Source: Syntrophaceae bacterium UBA2192
GTDB lineage: Bacteria > Desulfobacterota > Syntrophia > Syntrophales > UBA2192
NCBI GenBank assembly: GCA_002327315.1
Contig: DCVI01000107.1
Span: forward strand, 1 to 29,316
Length of the DNA: 29,316 nt
Reading direction: 5' to 3'
Part shown: piece by piece, positions 1 through 8,014 of the stretch
Layout: each line of letters opens with the position of its first letter
Numbering within the stretch: the stretch's first letter is position 1
Notes under the pieces: generated by a model
The model's input: only the letters and a program-made list of their open reading frames with translations
The model's database searches: none
Told to the model about the DNA's origin: nothing
Made by a program: the position numbers and the translations under genes

Positions 1-656
1 CGGGGCGCCCTGATGGCCGCCAGTTTTTTGATCTCGCCGGAAAAATCCGTCTGGTTCGGATTGTAAGACTGAACGCGGCGGACCTTGCTGCCCAGGCGCT
101 GGACCTCCGCCCGGAAGGCGTTCATCATGGCCGTTCCATAGGCATTCTCGGGGTAGAGGACGACCAGGCGGGTGAGGCCGAGGTCCTTGACGGCATAAGA
201 GGCCATGGTCCGGGCCTCCCTCTCGTCGGAACGCTGATCGCTGAAGACGAAATCCCTTGGCCCCTCGGACGCAACGACGGGGCTCAGGGCAAGCAGGGGC
301 ACCTGCGCCGACTGGGCCGCTTTTGCAGCAACCCTGGCCGCTTCGAATTCCGGGGGACCGATGATGGCCAGAACGCGAACCTCGTCCGCAAGCTTTGCAA
401 CGGCCCGGTTGACGGCGGCGGGGTCGCTTCCGTAGTTCTCGATGCGAAGCTCAACCGGCGCCGCCCGCCTCCTGTCGAAAAGGTCAAGCCCGGCGATGAG
501 CCCGTCGAGGACCCGGTTTCCCAGGGCCGCCTGCTTTCCCGTCAGGGGCAGCAGCGCCCCGATGACGGGCCGCTCTTCGGCCGCCGTGGCGATCCCCGCG
601 GCGAGAAGCAGTATCGCCGCCGCAAGGGAAATAAGCTGGAGGTGTTTTCTTGACAT
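1..656 (-). CDS. Periplasmic ligand-binding protein, LpoA/LivK-like (3' end beyond window)
   Basis: The first 218 codons of a minus-strand gene are visible; the rest lies beyond base 1. The product starts with a secretion signal (MSRKHLQLISLAAAILLLA, with a likely cut after ATAA). It continues as a type I periplasmic-binding fold: residues RPVIGALLPLTGKQAALGNR open the first lobe, and the later stretch RLVVLYPENAYGTAMMNAF is the usual second-lobe entry. This pattern fits the Peripla_BP_6 group, which includes branched-chain amino-acid receptors and penicillin-binding-protein activators (LpoA-like). The missing C-terminus prevents a choice, though the opening 'IGALLPLTG' is typical of the activator-like set. 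An AGAAGG ribosome site sits 6 nt before ATG at 656. TTGAAA at 690-695 and TATATA at 668-673 (16-nt spacer, minus strand) could be a promoter, but it would leave almost no leader. No transporter gene is visible. Confidence 0.75.
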   Translation of the reverse strand, partial: MSRKHLQLISLAAAILLLAAGIATAAEERPVIGALLPLTGKQAALGNRVLDGLIAGLDLFDRRRAAPVELRIENYGSDPAAVNRAVAKLADEVRVLAIIGPPEFEAARVAAKAAQSAQVPLLALSPVVASEGPRDFVFSDQRSDEREARTMASYAVKDLGLTRLVVLYPENAYGTAMMNAFRAEVQRLGSKVRRVQSYNPNQTDFSGEIKKLAAIRAP

Positions 657-774
657 CCTGGGCCTTCTATATACCCTTTCGCGGGAATATTTCAACCGTT
701 TGACAATATCCGAAACGGAAGGAGCGTGAAGCGGTTTTACAAGGCTCGTTACGGGTTGATTCTTCTATTTGCTT

Positions 775-808
775 CCCGGAGCCCGAATCCGGATGCCCGA
801 TGCCCGCT
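775..808. repeat. Heptad array, CCCGNNN type, downstream of dnaK
   Basis: About five 7-nt units run in register on the plus strand (CCCGGAG, CCCGAAT, CCGGATG, CCCGATG, then CCCGC). On the coding strand of dnaK they read as G-rich units. The array lies just beyond the dnaK terminator, in the spacer before the LpoA-like gene. It belongs to the family also seen at 6459-6590, 9804-9838 and 10375-10447. Confidence 0.7.
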
Positions 809-810
809 TC

Positions 811-850
811 AACGAAAAAAGCCTGGCACCCTTTGCGAGTGCCAGGCTTT
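811..850 (-). terminator. Rho-independent terminator of the gmhA-grpE-dnaK operon
   Basis: On the minus strand a perfect 9-bp stem (GCCTGGCAC at 847-839 pairing with GTGCCAGGC at 829-821) encloses a 9-nt loop and is followed by six T and then CGTT. It begins about 12 nt after the dnaK stop codon. Confidence 0.9.
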
Positions 851-862
851 CGTTGGAGCCTG

Positions 863-2779
863 TTATTTGTTTTCCTCGAACTCGGCGTCGACGACGTTGT
901 CGTCCTTCTTTCCGCCGGCGGCCTTCGGCCCCGCCTCGGGTCCGGCCCCGGGGCCCGCCCCGGGCTGCTGGCCCGACGTCTTGGCGTACATGGCCTCGGC
1001 GAGCTTGTGAGAGGTCCGGGCGAGCTCGTCCTGGGCGCTGCGGATAGCCGCCGCGTCGTCGCCTTCCATGGCCTTTTTGACGGTGGCCACATGCTCTTCG
1101 ATCTTTGCCTTCTCCGAGGCGTCGATCTTGTCGCCGAACTCCCGGATGTTCTTCTCGATCTGGTAGACGAGCGCGTCGGCCTGGTTGCGCGCCTCGATGA
1201 GGTCCTTCTTGCGCTTGTCGTCTTCCACGTGGGACTCGGCTTCCCGCACGAACTTGTCGATCTCCTCCCTGGAGAGGCCGCTCGATGCGGTGATCCGGAT
1301 GCTCTGCTCCTTGCCGGTCCCGAGGTCCTTGGCGGCTACGTGCACGATGCCGTTTGCATCGATGTCGAAGGCCACCTCGATCTGCGGCACGCCGCGCGGC
1401 GCGGTCGGGATTCCCACCAGTTCAAAACGTCCGAGCGTCTTGTTGTCCCCCGCCATGGCCCTTTCGCCCTGGAGTACGTGGATGCTCACGGCCGGCTGGT
1501 TGTCAGCGGCCGTGGAGAATATCTGGCTCTTGCGGGTGGGAATGGTCGTGTTCTTTTCAATGAGCTTCGTCATGACACCGCCCAGCGTCTCGATCCCGAG
1601 AGAAAGCGGGGTGACATCGAGAAGCAGCACGTCCTTGACCTCGCCGGAGAGCACGCCGGCCTGGATGGCGGCGCCCATGGCCACCACCTCGTCGGGGTTA
1701 ACGCCCCTGTGGGGCTCCTTGCCGAAGATCTCGCGCACCTTCTGCTGGACGCGGGGCATGCGGGTCATGCCGCCCACGAGGATGACCTCGTCGATGTCCT
1801 TCGGGGAGAGCCCGGCGTCCTTGAGTGCCGTCTGGCAGGGCGCGACGAGCTTCTGGATGAGTTCCTCCACGAGGGCCTCGAGCTTTGCCCGGGTCAGTTT
1901 CATCAGCAGGTGCTTGGGCCCGGAGGCGTCCGCCGTGATGAAGGGCAGGTTGATGTCCGTCTCCATGGCCGTCGAAAGTTCCATCTTGGCCTTCTCGGCG
2001 GCTTCCTTGATCCGCTGCAGCGCCATGCGGTCCTTGCGCAGGTCGATGCCCTGCCCCTTCTGGAAATCCTCGCAGATAAAGTCCATGAGGCGCTGGTCGA
2101 AGTCCTCGCCGCCGAGGTGCGTGTCGCCATTTGTGGACTTCACCTCGAAGACGCCTTCGCCCAGCTCGAGGACGGAGATGTCAAAGGTCCCGCCGCCCAG
2201 GTCGAAGACGGCGATCTTCTCGTCCTTTTTCTTGTCGAGCCCGTAGGCCAGCGAGGCCGCCGTCGGCTCGTTGATGATGCGCAGGACGTTGAGCCCCGCC
2301 ACCTTTCCGGCGTCTTTGGTCGCCTGGCGCTGCGAGTCGTCGAAGTATGCCGGCACGGTGATGACGGCGTCGTTTACCTTCTCGCCCAGGTATTCCTCGG
2401 CGGTCTGCTTCATCTTCATGAGGATGAAGGCCGAGATCTCGGCCGGGCTGTAACTGCGGTCCCTGATGGTGATCTGGGCATCGCCGTTTGGGGCCTCGGT
2501 GATCTTGTACGCAACGATTCCCTTGTCGTACTGGACCTCCCTAGAGGCAAATTTCCGCCCGATGAGCCGCTTGATGGCGTAGACGGTGTTCTCGGGGTTC
2601 GTGACGGCCTGACGCTTGGCCGACTGGCCGACGAGCCGCTCCCCTTTATCCGTAAAGGCAACCATCGACGGCGTCGTCCGGCTTCCCTCCTGGTTGGCGA
2701 TGACAACGGAGTCGCCGCCTTCCATGATGGCCACGCAGGAGTTCGTCGTGCCCAAATCGATACCGATCACTTTTCCCAT
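863..2779 (-). CDS. dnaK: Chaperone DnaK (Hsp70)
   Basis: DnaK is an ATP-driven Hsp70 chaperone that binds unfolded segments in the cytosol, with GrpE as nucleotide exchanger and DnaJ as co-chaperone. The product is about 638 aa, the normal length. It has the phosphate-1 loop IGIDLGTTNSCVAIMEGG at the N-terminus, VPAYFDDSQRQATKDAG, the phosphate-2 loop AVFDLGGGTFDIS, the adenosine motif VILVGGMTRMP, the linker VLLLDVTPLSLGIET and a substrate-binding domain. A helical lid follows, then a Gly/Pro/Ala tail and the final DAEFEENK. I chose ATG at 2779, giving MGKVIGID, because AGGAGG lies 10 nt upstream; a TTG three codons earlier sits almost on the ribosome site. It follows grpE by 36 nt and ends in a strong terminator. 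dnaJ does not follow, so it must lie elsewhere. Confidence 0.98.
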   Translation of the reverse strand: MGKVIGIDLGTTNSCVAIMEGGDSVVIANQEGSRTTPSMVAFTDKGERLVGQSAKRQAVTNPENTVYAIKRLIGRKFASREVQYDKGIVAYKITEAPNGDAQITIRDRSYSPAEISAFILMKMKQTAEEYLGEKVNDAVITVPAYFDDSQRQATKDAGKVAGLNVLRIINEPTAASLAYGLDKKKDEKIAVFDLGGGTFDISVLELGEGVFEVKSTNGDTHLGGEDFDQRLMDFICEDFQKGQGIDLRKDRMALQRIKEAAEKAKMELSTAMETDINLPFITADASGPKHLLMKLTRAKLEALVEELIQKLVAPCQTALKDAGLSPKDIDEVILVGGMTRMPRVQQKVREIFGKEPHRGVNPDEVVAMGAAIQAGVLSGEVKDVLLLDVTPLSLGIETLGGVMTKLIEKNTTIPTRKSQIFSTAADNQPAVSIHVLQGERAMAGDNKTLGRFELVGIPTAPRGVPQIEVAFDIDANGIVHVAAKDLGTGKEQSIRITASSGLSREEIDKFVREAESHVEDDKRKKDLIEARNQADALVYQIEKNIREFGDKIDASEKAKIEEHVATVKKAMEGDDAAAIRSAQDELARTSHKLAEAMYAKTSGQQPGAGPGAGPEAGPKAAGGKKDDNVVDAEFEENK

Positions 2780-2815
2780 GATGCTCAAACCTCCTGTACT
2801 GCTCGAAGTGCTTGG

Positions 2816-3427
2816 TTATTGCCCCTCATCCTCTTTCGGGACGCTTTTCGAAACGGAAACCTTGGAGGGCCGCAGAAGCCGACCGTGCAGAGTGTATCCG
2901 CTCTCGTATTCGTCAACAACCCGGTTGCCTTTCATCTCCGGTGTCTCCACCTGCATGAGGGCCTGATGCCAGTCCGGGTCGAATTCTTCCCCTTTTGCCG
3001 CGATCTTCACCACCCCGTGCCGCTCCAGGCACCCCAGGATCTGGGAGTGGATAAGTTCGAGCCCCTGCTGGAAGGCCTCGAAGTTGTCTCGGACCGACAC
3101 CCCCGATGCCTGGTGGAGGGCCCGGTCAAGACTGTCCAGGATCGGCAGGATGTCCTTGATCAGCTTCTCGTTGCCGTACTTGATCGCGTCATCCTTGTCC
3201 CGGGCCGCCCTCTTGCGGTAGTTGTCCAACTCCGCCATGGCCCGCAGGTACCGGTCGTAATTCTCCGCGGCTTCCTTTTCCTTCGCCTCCAGGCTTGCGC
3301 GCAGGTTCTCCGCCTGCGGGGGCTGCGTTGCGACCCCTTCCGCGGGCATATCGGTCTGAGCCGCCTCCTGCGGTTCCTGCTGGGGAGGGGCTTCGTGATC
3401 CTTCCTGTGTTTCGATTTGCTGCTCAT
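2816..3427 (-). CDS. grpE: Nucleotide exchange factor GrpE
   Basis: GrpE releases ADP from DnaK. The predicted 203 aa match the family. A charged, disordered N-terminus (MSSKSKHRKD, then Gln/Pro-rich) leads into a long coiled coil (LRASLEAKEKEAAENYDRYL). The signature follows: RAMAELDNYRKRAARDKDDAIKYGNEKL is split over the coil end, then ILPILDSLDRAL, and the beta-wing region around GEEFDPDWHQALM. The end carries VVDEYESGYTLHGRLLRPSKVSVSK. The reading frame is open up to 3520, but that would overlap gmhA by 65 nt. ATG at 3427 gives a 28-nt gap and an AAGGAAGAG site 13 nt upstream. It lies between gmhA and dnaK, and both spacers are short, so the three genes are probably co-transcribed. Confidence 0.95.
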   Translation of the reverse strand: MSSKSKHRKDHEAPPQQEPQEAAQTDMPAEGVATQPPQAENLRASLEAKEKEAAENYDRYLRAMAELDNYRKRAARDKDDAIKYGNEKLIKDILPILDSLDRALHQASGVSVRDNFEAFQQGLELIHSQILGCLERHGVVKIAAKGEEFDPDWHQALMQVETPEMKGNRVVDEYESGYTLHGRLLRPSKVSVSKSVPKEDEGQ

Positions 3428-3455
3428 GTCCGTCCGGTCGCTCTTCCTTGTCTCG

Positions 3456-4049
3456 TTATCGGTGGTCAGGCCGTTGGAACAGCCTCCAGTCCACGAGTTC
3501 GCAGATGGCGTGCGCAACAACGATGTGCACCTCCTGGACCCGGGGGGTTACGTTGGAAGGCACATTGAGATGGCAGTCAGAGATCATTCCGACCGCCCCG
3601 CCATCGCGCCCTGTGAACCCGATCGTCACAAGCCCCATTTTCTTTGCCGCCTCCAGGGCCTTGACGACATTAACGGAGCCGCCGCTCGTGCTGAACCCCC
3701 AGGCGATGTCCCCCTCCTGACCGAGGGCCCTGATCTGCTTGGAGAAAATTTCCGAGAAATCGTAGTCGTTCCCGATGCTCGTGAGGACCGATGTGTCTGT
3801 CGTAAGCGCAATCGCCGGCAGGGGCGGCCGCTCGATGAGAAACCGGTTTACAAACTCCCCGGCGATGTGCTGGGCGTCGGCAGCGCTTCCGCCGTTTCCG
3901 AAGAGCAGGACCTTGTTGCCTTTCTTCAGGGCTTCCGTGATGACATCGACGGTCCGGATGATCTTTTCCAGGTTGTCCCGCAGGAAGGCCTCTTTGAGCT
4001 GGCTGCTTTCACGGAAGATCCGTTTGATGATGTCATCGATTTTCTCCAT
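3456..4049 (-). CDS. gmhA: Phosphoheptose isomerase GmhA-like (SIS domain)
   Basis: GmhA turns sedoheptulose 7-phosphate into D-glycero-D-manno-heptose 7-phosphate, the first step to the heptose of lipopolysaccharide. The 197 aa form a single SIS domain of normal length. The sugar-phosphate loop is LLFGNGGSAADAQHIAGEFVNRF, and it includes the Glu of GEF used in catalysis in the family. TTDTSVLTSIGNDY and STSGGSVNVVKAL follow; most relatives have STSGNS at the latter. The catalytic His is in VQEVHIVVAHAICELVD. ATG at 4049 has AGGAG 7 nt upstream; a longer reading frame reaches 4160 but lacks a ribosome site. It is first in an operon with grpE and dnaK. A DiaA-like replication regulator is a possible alternative, but the length and the Glu and His residues favour GmhA. 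Confidence 0.88.
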   Translation of the reverse strand: MEKIDDIIKRIFRESSQLKEAFLRDNLEKIIRTVDVITEALKKGNKVLLFGNGGSAADAQHIAGEFVNRFLIERPPLPAIALTTDTSVLTSIGNDYDFSEIFSKQIRALGQEGDIAWGFSTSGGSVNVVKALEAAKKMGLVTIGFTGRDGGAVGMISDCHLNVPSNVTPRVQEVHIVVAHAICELVDWRLFQRPDHR

Positions 4050-4171
4050 CCGGGTCTCCTGCAATGATAATAGCGTCCGCGCACTGCCCCTCGCGGGGGT
4101 GACTATTCCAAGTAACTGATTTAATCGGGGTTTTTTCAAGGTGCCAGGTTCTTCCGGCATCCTTGATTTGA

Positions 4172-4200
4172 AATTTAGGCATCCGTCGGGGTGATGTCAA
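4172..4200 (-). promoter_or_regulatory. Sigma-70-type promoter of gmhA-grpE-dnaK
   Basis: On the minus strand TTGACA (4200-4195) and TAAATT (4177-4172) are 17 nt apart. The predicted start near 4165 gives a leader of about 115 nt. The leader contains a small GC hairpin with a GCGA loop at about 4088-4100. I looked for a CIRCE inverted repeat and a sigma-32 promoter and found neither. Confidence 0.6.
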
Positions 4201-4229
4201 GGGAACCCGGGAAGATAATAGCAGATTTA

Positions 4230-4264
4230 AGGTTCGAGGAACGAGGATCGAGGATCGGGGACAG
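4230..4264. repeat. Heptad array, GGATCGA type, between nrdD and gmhA
   Basis: Five 7-nt units in register on the plus strand: GGTTCGA, GGAACGA, GGATCGA, GGATCGG, GGACAGA. This array is C-rich on the coding strand of nrdD and begins about 63 nt from the nrdD stop. In both respects it differs from most other members of the family in this window. It lies upstream of the gmhA promoter. Confidence 0.7.
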
Positions 4265-4326
4265 ACAAAGAAAACCATTGGGTCCCCGGCTTCAATCAAA
4301 GGCCCAGGCTCGCTTACCCACAGGCA

Positions 4327-6396
4327 TCAAGAGATTTCTTGCCGGAAGGTGTCGCGAAGCTCGGCTACCTTGCCCCGGTTCAGGCGGGATGTGTGGGTGA
4401 TGTACCCGCCGACGCGGCTGATCCCTTCTATGCGGGTGGAACCGCAGCCCTGGCAGGCTGCCTTGAGACCGCGCATCGTCTGCCGGCAGGACAAACAGAC
4501 CGTGAATTCGGGCGAGAAGACGATCTGGCTGCTCGTTGTTTCGCGAAAGGCCTTCGTCACAAACCGGGCAAGCACCTCGGCCTTCGGTTTGGTTTCCCCG
4601 AGCCAGATCGAGGTGATGGCATTGCCGTCAATGAGGGGGTGGAAGAGGCCTTCGGTCCTTACACGTGCGAAGGGGTCCGTTTTGGCGGCGATGTTGAGCT
4701 GCGTCGAGTTCGTGTAGTACATCTCGCCCCGGGCGATGTCGCCCCGGACAAGACGTCCCGACCGGGGGGAGTGATACTTGAGATCGAGCCTGGCGAACCG
4801 GTAGGCGGTGCTCTCGGCAGGGGTCTGCTCGAGAATGAATCGCATGCTGTGCTTCCGGCTCAGCCTGGCTGCCATCTTCTGGATGTGGCCGAGGATCTTG
4901 AGTCCGAACTTCAATGCCTTTTCGTCCTCATGAAGCTGTGCGCCTCGGTGCAGCTGCACAAGCTCGTTGAGCCCCACCATCCCGATGAGATAGGTGGCCC
5001 GGTCCAGTTTCAGATAAGCCGACCCTTCGCAGTCCATGGACAGCAGGGCCAGGGGGCCTCCGTCACCGATGGCGAGGAGCCTCTCGATGAACTGCCTCTT
5101 CTGGGTGTGGGCCCTGGCGACGATCTCCATGCGCTCCGAGATAAGGGAAAAGAGGTGCGCGTCATTGCCCTCGGCAAGGTATCCCAGCCTCGGGAGGTTG
5201 AGCGTCACGTTCTGGATGGAGGCATAGCGCATCTCCCAGGGCTTTTGCGCTTCCCTGCGGGCCTGGCCGTCGCTCTCGAAATCGAGGCTCAGGCACCGCG
5301 GAACCTTGAGAGTCCCGTTGCGGTCGAAGATGAAATGGGGGTTCCCCTTCTCGGCGGCCGCCCCGCAGACCTGCAGGAGAAAATCCTCGTGGCCGGGTGT
5401 CTCGAAGAAGTCCTCCGTCATCCGCAAAAGCGGCTTCGGGAAGAAAAAGGGGCTGCCCAGGGCATCGCCCTCACGGTAGATTTCGAAGAGGGCCCGGGCA
5501 AAGCGCTGCGCGTCTTTTGCGTAGTGTCCGTAGGTCTTCCCCGTGAGCTCCCCTCCGGGGCCGATGGCGGGCACGTCGCGCAGGTGCCGGGGGATCTCCC
5601 AGTAGATCCCGATCTCGGTAAAAATGGCCTGGCCGCCCCGCGAGACGGCAAGCTGGGAGAACTCGAAGACGAGCATCTGGGCGATCTGCTCGATCTCCCG
5701 GTCCGAAAGCTTCTCCAGGTAGGGGGCGAAAAAGACATTCACGGCGTCCCAGCCGATGGTTCCCGAGAAGTACCCTTGCAGGACGGCGCTGTAGCGGATC
5801 ATGTGCGCCAGCAGCACCTCCGCGTGCCTGGCCGGCTTCGAGGCCGAGAAGGTGTTGGGCAGGTTGAGGCCGAACTTCTTGACGAACTCCAGGGTCTGGC
5901 TCGAACTGTAGGGCCGGTCCACATAGCCCAGATCGTGCAGGTGCAGATCTCCCCGCACGTGGGCATCCCCCACATCATGGGAGAAGACACCGTGCAGGGC
6001 ATACTCCTTCTTGATCCCCTCGGCAAGGATCAGGTTCGACGCCTCGGGGCCGTGGGGGAGGTTGGCGTTCTCTTTGTTCTGATGAAGAATGAGCTGGCTG
6101 ACATCGTAGAGCGGGAACCCGAGGCGGGTGTGCATCCGCCGTGCCTGCTCGAGTCCGCGCTCCATGAGCTTCGCGTCAACGAGCTCGCGGATGAGAGGGG
6201 CCGTGAGATGGGCGAGGCCGGAGGCCATGATCTGCTTTTCGACATCGAGGCTGATGGCCTCGGCCGTGTCGAGATCGACGTAGGTCTCGAGCATGAGCGC
6301 ATCGACGATCCTCTTGCGGTCCCAATGGGCGACCTCCTCGTCGGAGGTCCTGACGAAGAGGGTAATGTCGGTCGTTTCCTTTGCAGCCACAAACAT
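4327..6396 (-). CDS. nrdD: Anaerobic ribonucleoside-triphosphate reductase (class III, NrdD)
   Basis: NrdD makes dNTPs from NTPs without oxygen, using a glycyl radical installed by the radical-SAM activase NrdG. The 689 aa show an N-terminal ATP-cone (about residues 10-100), then the barrel with GDLHLHDLGY, GTIGWDAVNVFFAPYLE and SPFFFPKPLLRM. A four-Cys zinc site follows (C634, C637, C648, C651), and then the radical loop SRVGGYITHTSRLNRGK with the radical Gly near 664. C368 in KVPRCLSLDF is the best candidate for the thiyl-radical Cys. No Cys occurs before residue 344, so the usual second active-site Cys looks absent; the matching segment reads RPYSSSQTLEF. GAAAGGA touches the ATG at 6396 but lies 6 nt before a GTG at codon 3, so translation may start at 6390. 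No nrdG is visible nearby. Confidence 0.93.
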   Translation of the reverse strand: MFVAAKETTDITLFVRTSDEEVAHWDRKRIVDALMLETYVDLDTAEAISLDVEKQIMASGLAHLTAPLIRELVDAKLMERGLEQARRMHTRLGFPLYDVSQLILHQNKENANLPHGPEASNLILAEGIKKEYALHGVFSHDVGDAHVRGDLHLHDLGYVDRPYSSSQTLEFVKKFGLNLPNTFSASKPARHAEVLLAHMIRYSAVLQGYFSGTIGWDAVNVFFAPYLEKLSDREIEQIAQMLVFEFSQLAVSRGGQAIFTEIGIYWEIPRHLRDVPAIGPGGELTGKTYGHYAKDAQRFARALFEIYREGDALGSPFFFPKPLLRMTEDFFETPGHEDFLLQVCGAAAEKGNPHFIFDRNGTLKVPRCLSLDFESDGQARREAQKPWEMRYASIQNVTLNLPRLGYLAEGNDAHLFSLISERMEIVARAHTQKRQFIERLLAIGDGGPLALLSMDCEGSAYLKLDRATYLIGMVGLNELVQLHRGAQLHEDEKALKFGLKILGHIQKMAARLSRKHSMRFILEQTPAESTAYRFARLDLKYHSPRSGRLVRGDIARGEMYYTNSTQLNIAAKTDPFARVRTEGLFHPLIDGNAITSIWLGETKPKAEVLARFVTKAFRETTSSQIVFSPEFTVCLSCRQTMRGLKAACQGCGSTRIEGISRVGGYITHTSRLNRGKVAELRDTFRQEIS

Positions 6397-6417
6397 TCCT
6401 TTCAGACGAAGGCAATC

Positions 6418-6446
6418 TTTTTAACAGCTTGCCTGCCCGGTGTCAA
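6418..6446 (-). promoter_or_regulatory. Sigma-70-type promoter of nrdD
   Basis: On the minus strand a perfect TTGACA (6446-6441) is 17 nt from TAAAAA (6423-6418). Transcription would start near 6411, giving a leader of roughly 15-20 nt. No clear NrdR box pair was seen around it. Confidence 0.65.
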
Positions 6447-6458
6447 ATCCACCGGGAT

Positions 6459-6590
6459 GGGATTCGGGAATCAGGCTTCGGGCTTCGGGATTTTTAAAGG
6501 ATTCTCTGATTTGGGGCAGATTCTGGCTCTTAATTTATAGAAATGCATTTACCGGTTTATCCCGATTCCGGAAGCCCGATTCCCGAAGCC
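6459..6590. repeat. Paired heptad arrays forming an inverted repeat between the HD gene and nrdD
   Basis: Arm 1 (6459-6493, plus strand) has units GGGATTC, GGGAATC, AGGCTTC, GGGCTTC, GGGATTT. Arm 2 (6561-6590) has CCCGATT, CCGGAAG, CCCGATT, CCCGAAG. The arms are broadly complementary and enclose about 67 nt of AT-richer sequence. Arm 2 runs directly into the TAG stop codon of the HD-domain gene, and on that gene's strand it is the G-rich arm. Confidence 0.75.
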
Positions 6591-8008
6591 TAAATATTTG
6601 TTCTTGATTGGCCCGCAAGCGAGTCCAGTGCCTTTTCGGTGGCGCTGGCCATGGCCTCGTCATGGTCATGGCTGAGGGAGAATACACGGAAGTGAACGAC
6701 CCGGGCCGGGATGAACCGATAGATGTCCACGAGGGGCTCCGGCGAGGTGATCCCCGTGGAGGGGTTGTAGATGTTGATCCGTTTGCTCTCCTCCGTGATG
6801 GGGTTCAGAGGCCTCGGGTCCTGGGTGGCAAGATCGACACGGAACGGTTTTTTGCGCAGTCCCCGGGGGAGGTGCCTGCGGATCTCGTCCTCGTAGTCCT
6901 GTGCCCCCGAGAAGCGGATGCCCCTGGGCAGCTCGTCGATGGAGAGCTCCGTGACGAAGGACATCTTCCATTTGACCTCGCGGTTGTGTAGTTTCTCCCA
7001 CTCCCGCCCCAGCCTTTTTTTCTGTGGGTCCGCCTCCCGGGGCCAGCGCTGGACATCCCGGAAGAGGGTCCACTCGTCGCACTCGAGGTAGTCGTCGAGA
7101 AACTTCGAGGGGTCGCCGGGCAGCAGCAGGCTCATCGTGTCCCGAAAGATCTCCTGCAGATGAAGATCGAGCGCCCGGGTGGTGCGGTGATAGTAGACGT
7201 TCCTGTACAGGTTGAGCCGGGCATTCAGGAAACGGGAGAGGGCCGAGATGCCCGCCTGGTGCAGGGTGATCCCGTGCTCGGTGAAGAACGTGTAGAAACG
7301 AAGGCGTGAGATGTCCACCATGTCGAGCGAAAAGCCCGTCATGAAGGCATCGCGCTGGACATAGTCCAGGTTGTCGGCCGTGTAGATGCCCGAGAAGAGC
7401 TGCCGCAGCAGCTCCAGCCAACGGGGCCGCTTCCCGTCTTGCCCCGCAGGCATCTTGATGAGGTAGCCGATGTGTGCCGGGTCGATCGTCTCGCCTCTTT
7501 CGAAGGGGCCCGTGGGGCTGCGCTTGATGGCGGCAATCGTCCGGGCCAGTCTCTTTGTGATGATCTTCTGCCCGAGGTCCTCGTGGGTGATCCCGTACCG
7601 ATCGAGGAAGTGATCGTCGAAGAAATGGCCGAAGGGGCCGTGCCCCACGTCATGGAGAAGCCCTGCCAGCCGGGCGAGCTCCTCGACGAGGTTGACCGAG
7701 GGGGCATCGGGGCAGACGTTCTTGAGGCTGGGGTAGAGGTGCCGGCCAAACTCGCCCGCCATGTGCATGGTGCCCAGGGAGTGCTGGAACCGGCTGTGCT
7801 CGGCTGCGGGGTAGACCCAGCGGGCGCTCTGGAGCTGGTGTATCCTCCGGAGGCGCTGCAGCCAGGGCGTGTCGAGGAGGTCTTTTTCCGTCTTTTCCCC
7901 CGGGTAATCCGGCCCCGGGACGGTGAACCAGGCGTACTGGTAGATCGGATCGGCGATGAGCGCCTTCCCCGTGTAGACTTTCGCGAACTCGGGACCCCTC
8001 TGAGCCAT
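6590..8008 (-). CDS. HD-domain phosphohydrolase, dGTPase-like (COG1078-type)
   Basis: Members of this HD family remove triphosphate from dNTPs or cleave nucleotide phosphoesters with a divalent metal; the exact substrate cannot be read from sequence. The 472 aa begin with a substrate-side segment (DPIYQYAWFTVP, LQRLRRIHQLQSARWVYPAAEHSRFQHSLGTMHMA). The first metal-binding His is in EHSRFQHS and the HD pair is in GLLHDVGHGPFGHFF. A later Asp is in YTADNLDYVQRDAF. These are the H...HD...D residues of the family. The C-terminal half carries VVHFRVFSL and ends with LAGQSRTNI. No ribosome site precedes ATG at 8008. A promoter-like pair places the start of transcription at or next to the ATG, so the mRNA may be leaderless. 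A dNTP-handling gene upstream of nrdD is a plausible functional pairing, but nrdD has its own promoter. Confidence 0.85.
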   Translation of the reverse strand: MAQRGPEFAKVYTGKALIADPIYQYAWFTVPGPDYPGEKTEKDLLDTPWLQRLRRIHQLQSARWVYPAAEHSRFQHSLGTMHMAGEFGRHLYPSLKNVCPDAPSVNLVEELARLAGLLHDVGHGPFGHFFDDHFLDRYGITHEDLGQKIITKRLARTIAAIKRSPTGPFERGETIDPAHIGYLIKMPAGQDGKRPRWLELLRQLFSGIYTADNLDYVQRDAFMTGFSLDMVDISRLRFYTFFTEHGITLHQAGISALSRFLNARLNLYRNVYYHRTTRALDLHLQEIFRDTMSLLLPGDPSKFLDDYLECDEWTLFRDVQRWPREADPQKKRLGREWEKLHNREVKWKMSFVTELSIDELPRGIRFSGAQDYEDEIRRHLPRGLRKKPFRVDLATQDPRPLNPITEESKRINIYNPSTGITSPEPLVDIYRFIPARVVHFRVFSLSHDHDEAMASATEKALDSLAGQSRTNI

Positions 8009-8014
8009 GGATAT

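Noticed and set aside
800..3568. A 922-codon plus-strand open frame opposite dnaK and grpE
   Set aside because: Long open frames opposite hsp70 genes are a known effect of codon bias. It has no ribosome site, crosses the dnaK terminator and lies opposite clear dnaK and grpE homology.
4050..4326. A CIRCE element or sigma-32 promoter for the chaperone operon
   Set aside because: CTTGAAA is followed by CCCCGAT only 3 nt later (minus strand, about 4124-4140), not the 11-16 nt required. No TTAGCACTC/GAGTGCTAA pair is present.
4339..6540. A 733-codon plus-strand open frame opposite nrdD
   Set aside because: It mirrors the nrdD codon pattern, shows no recognisable domain and runs through the nrdD promoter and a heptad array.
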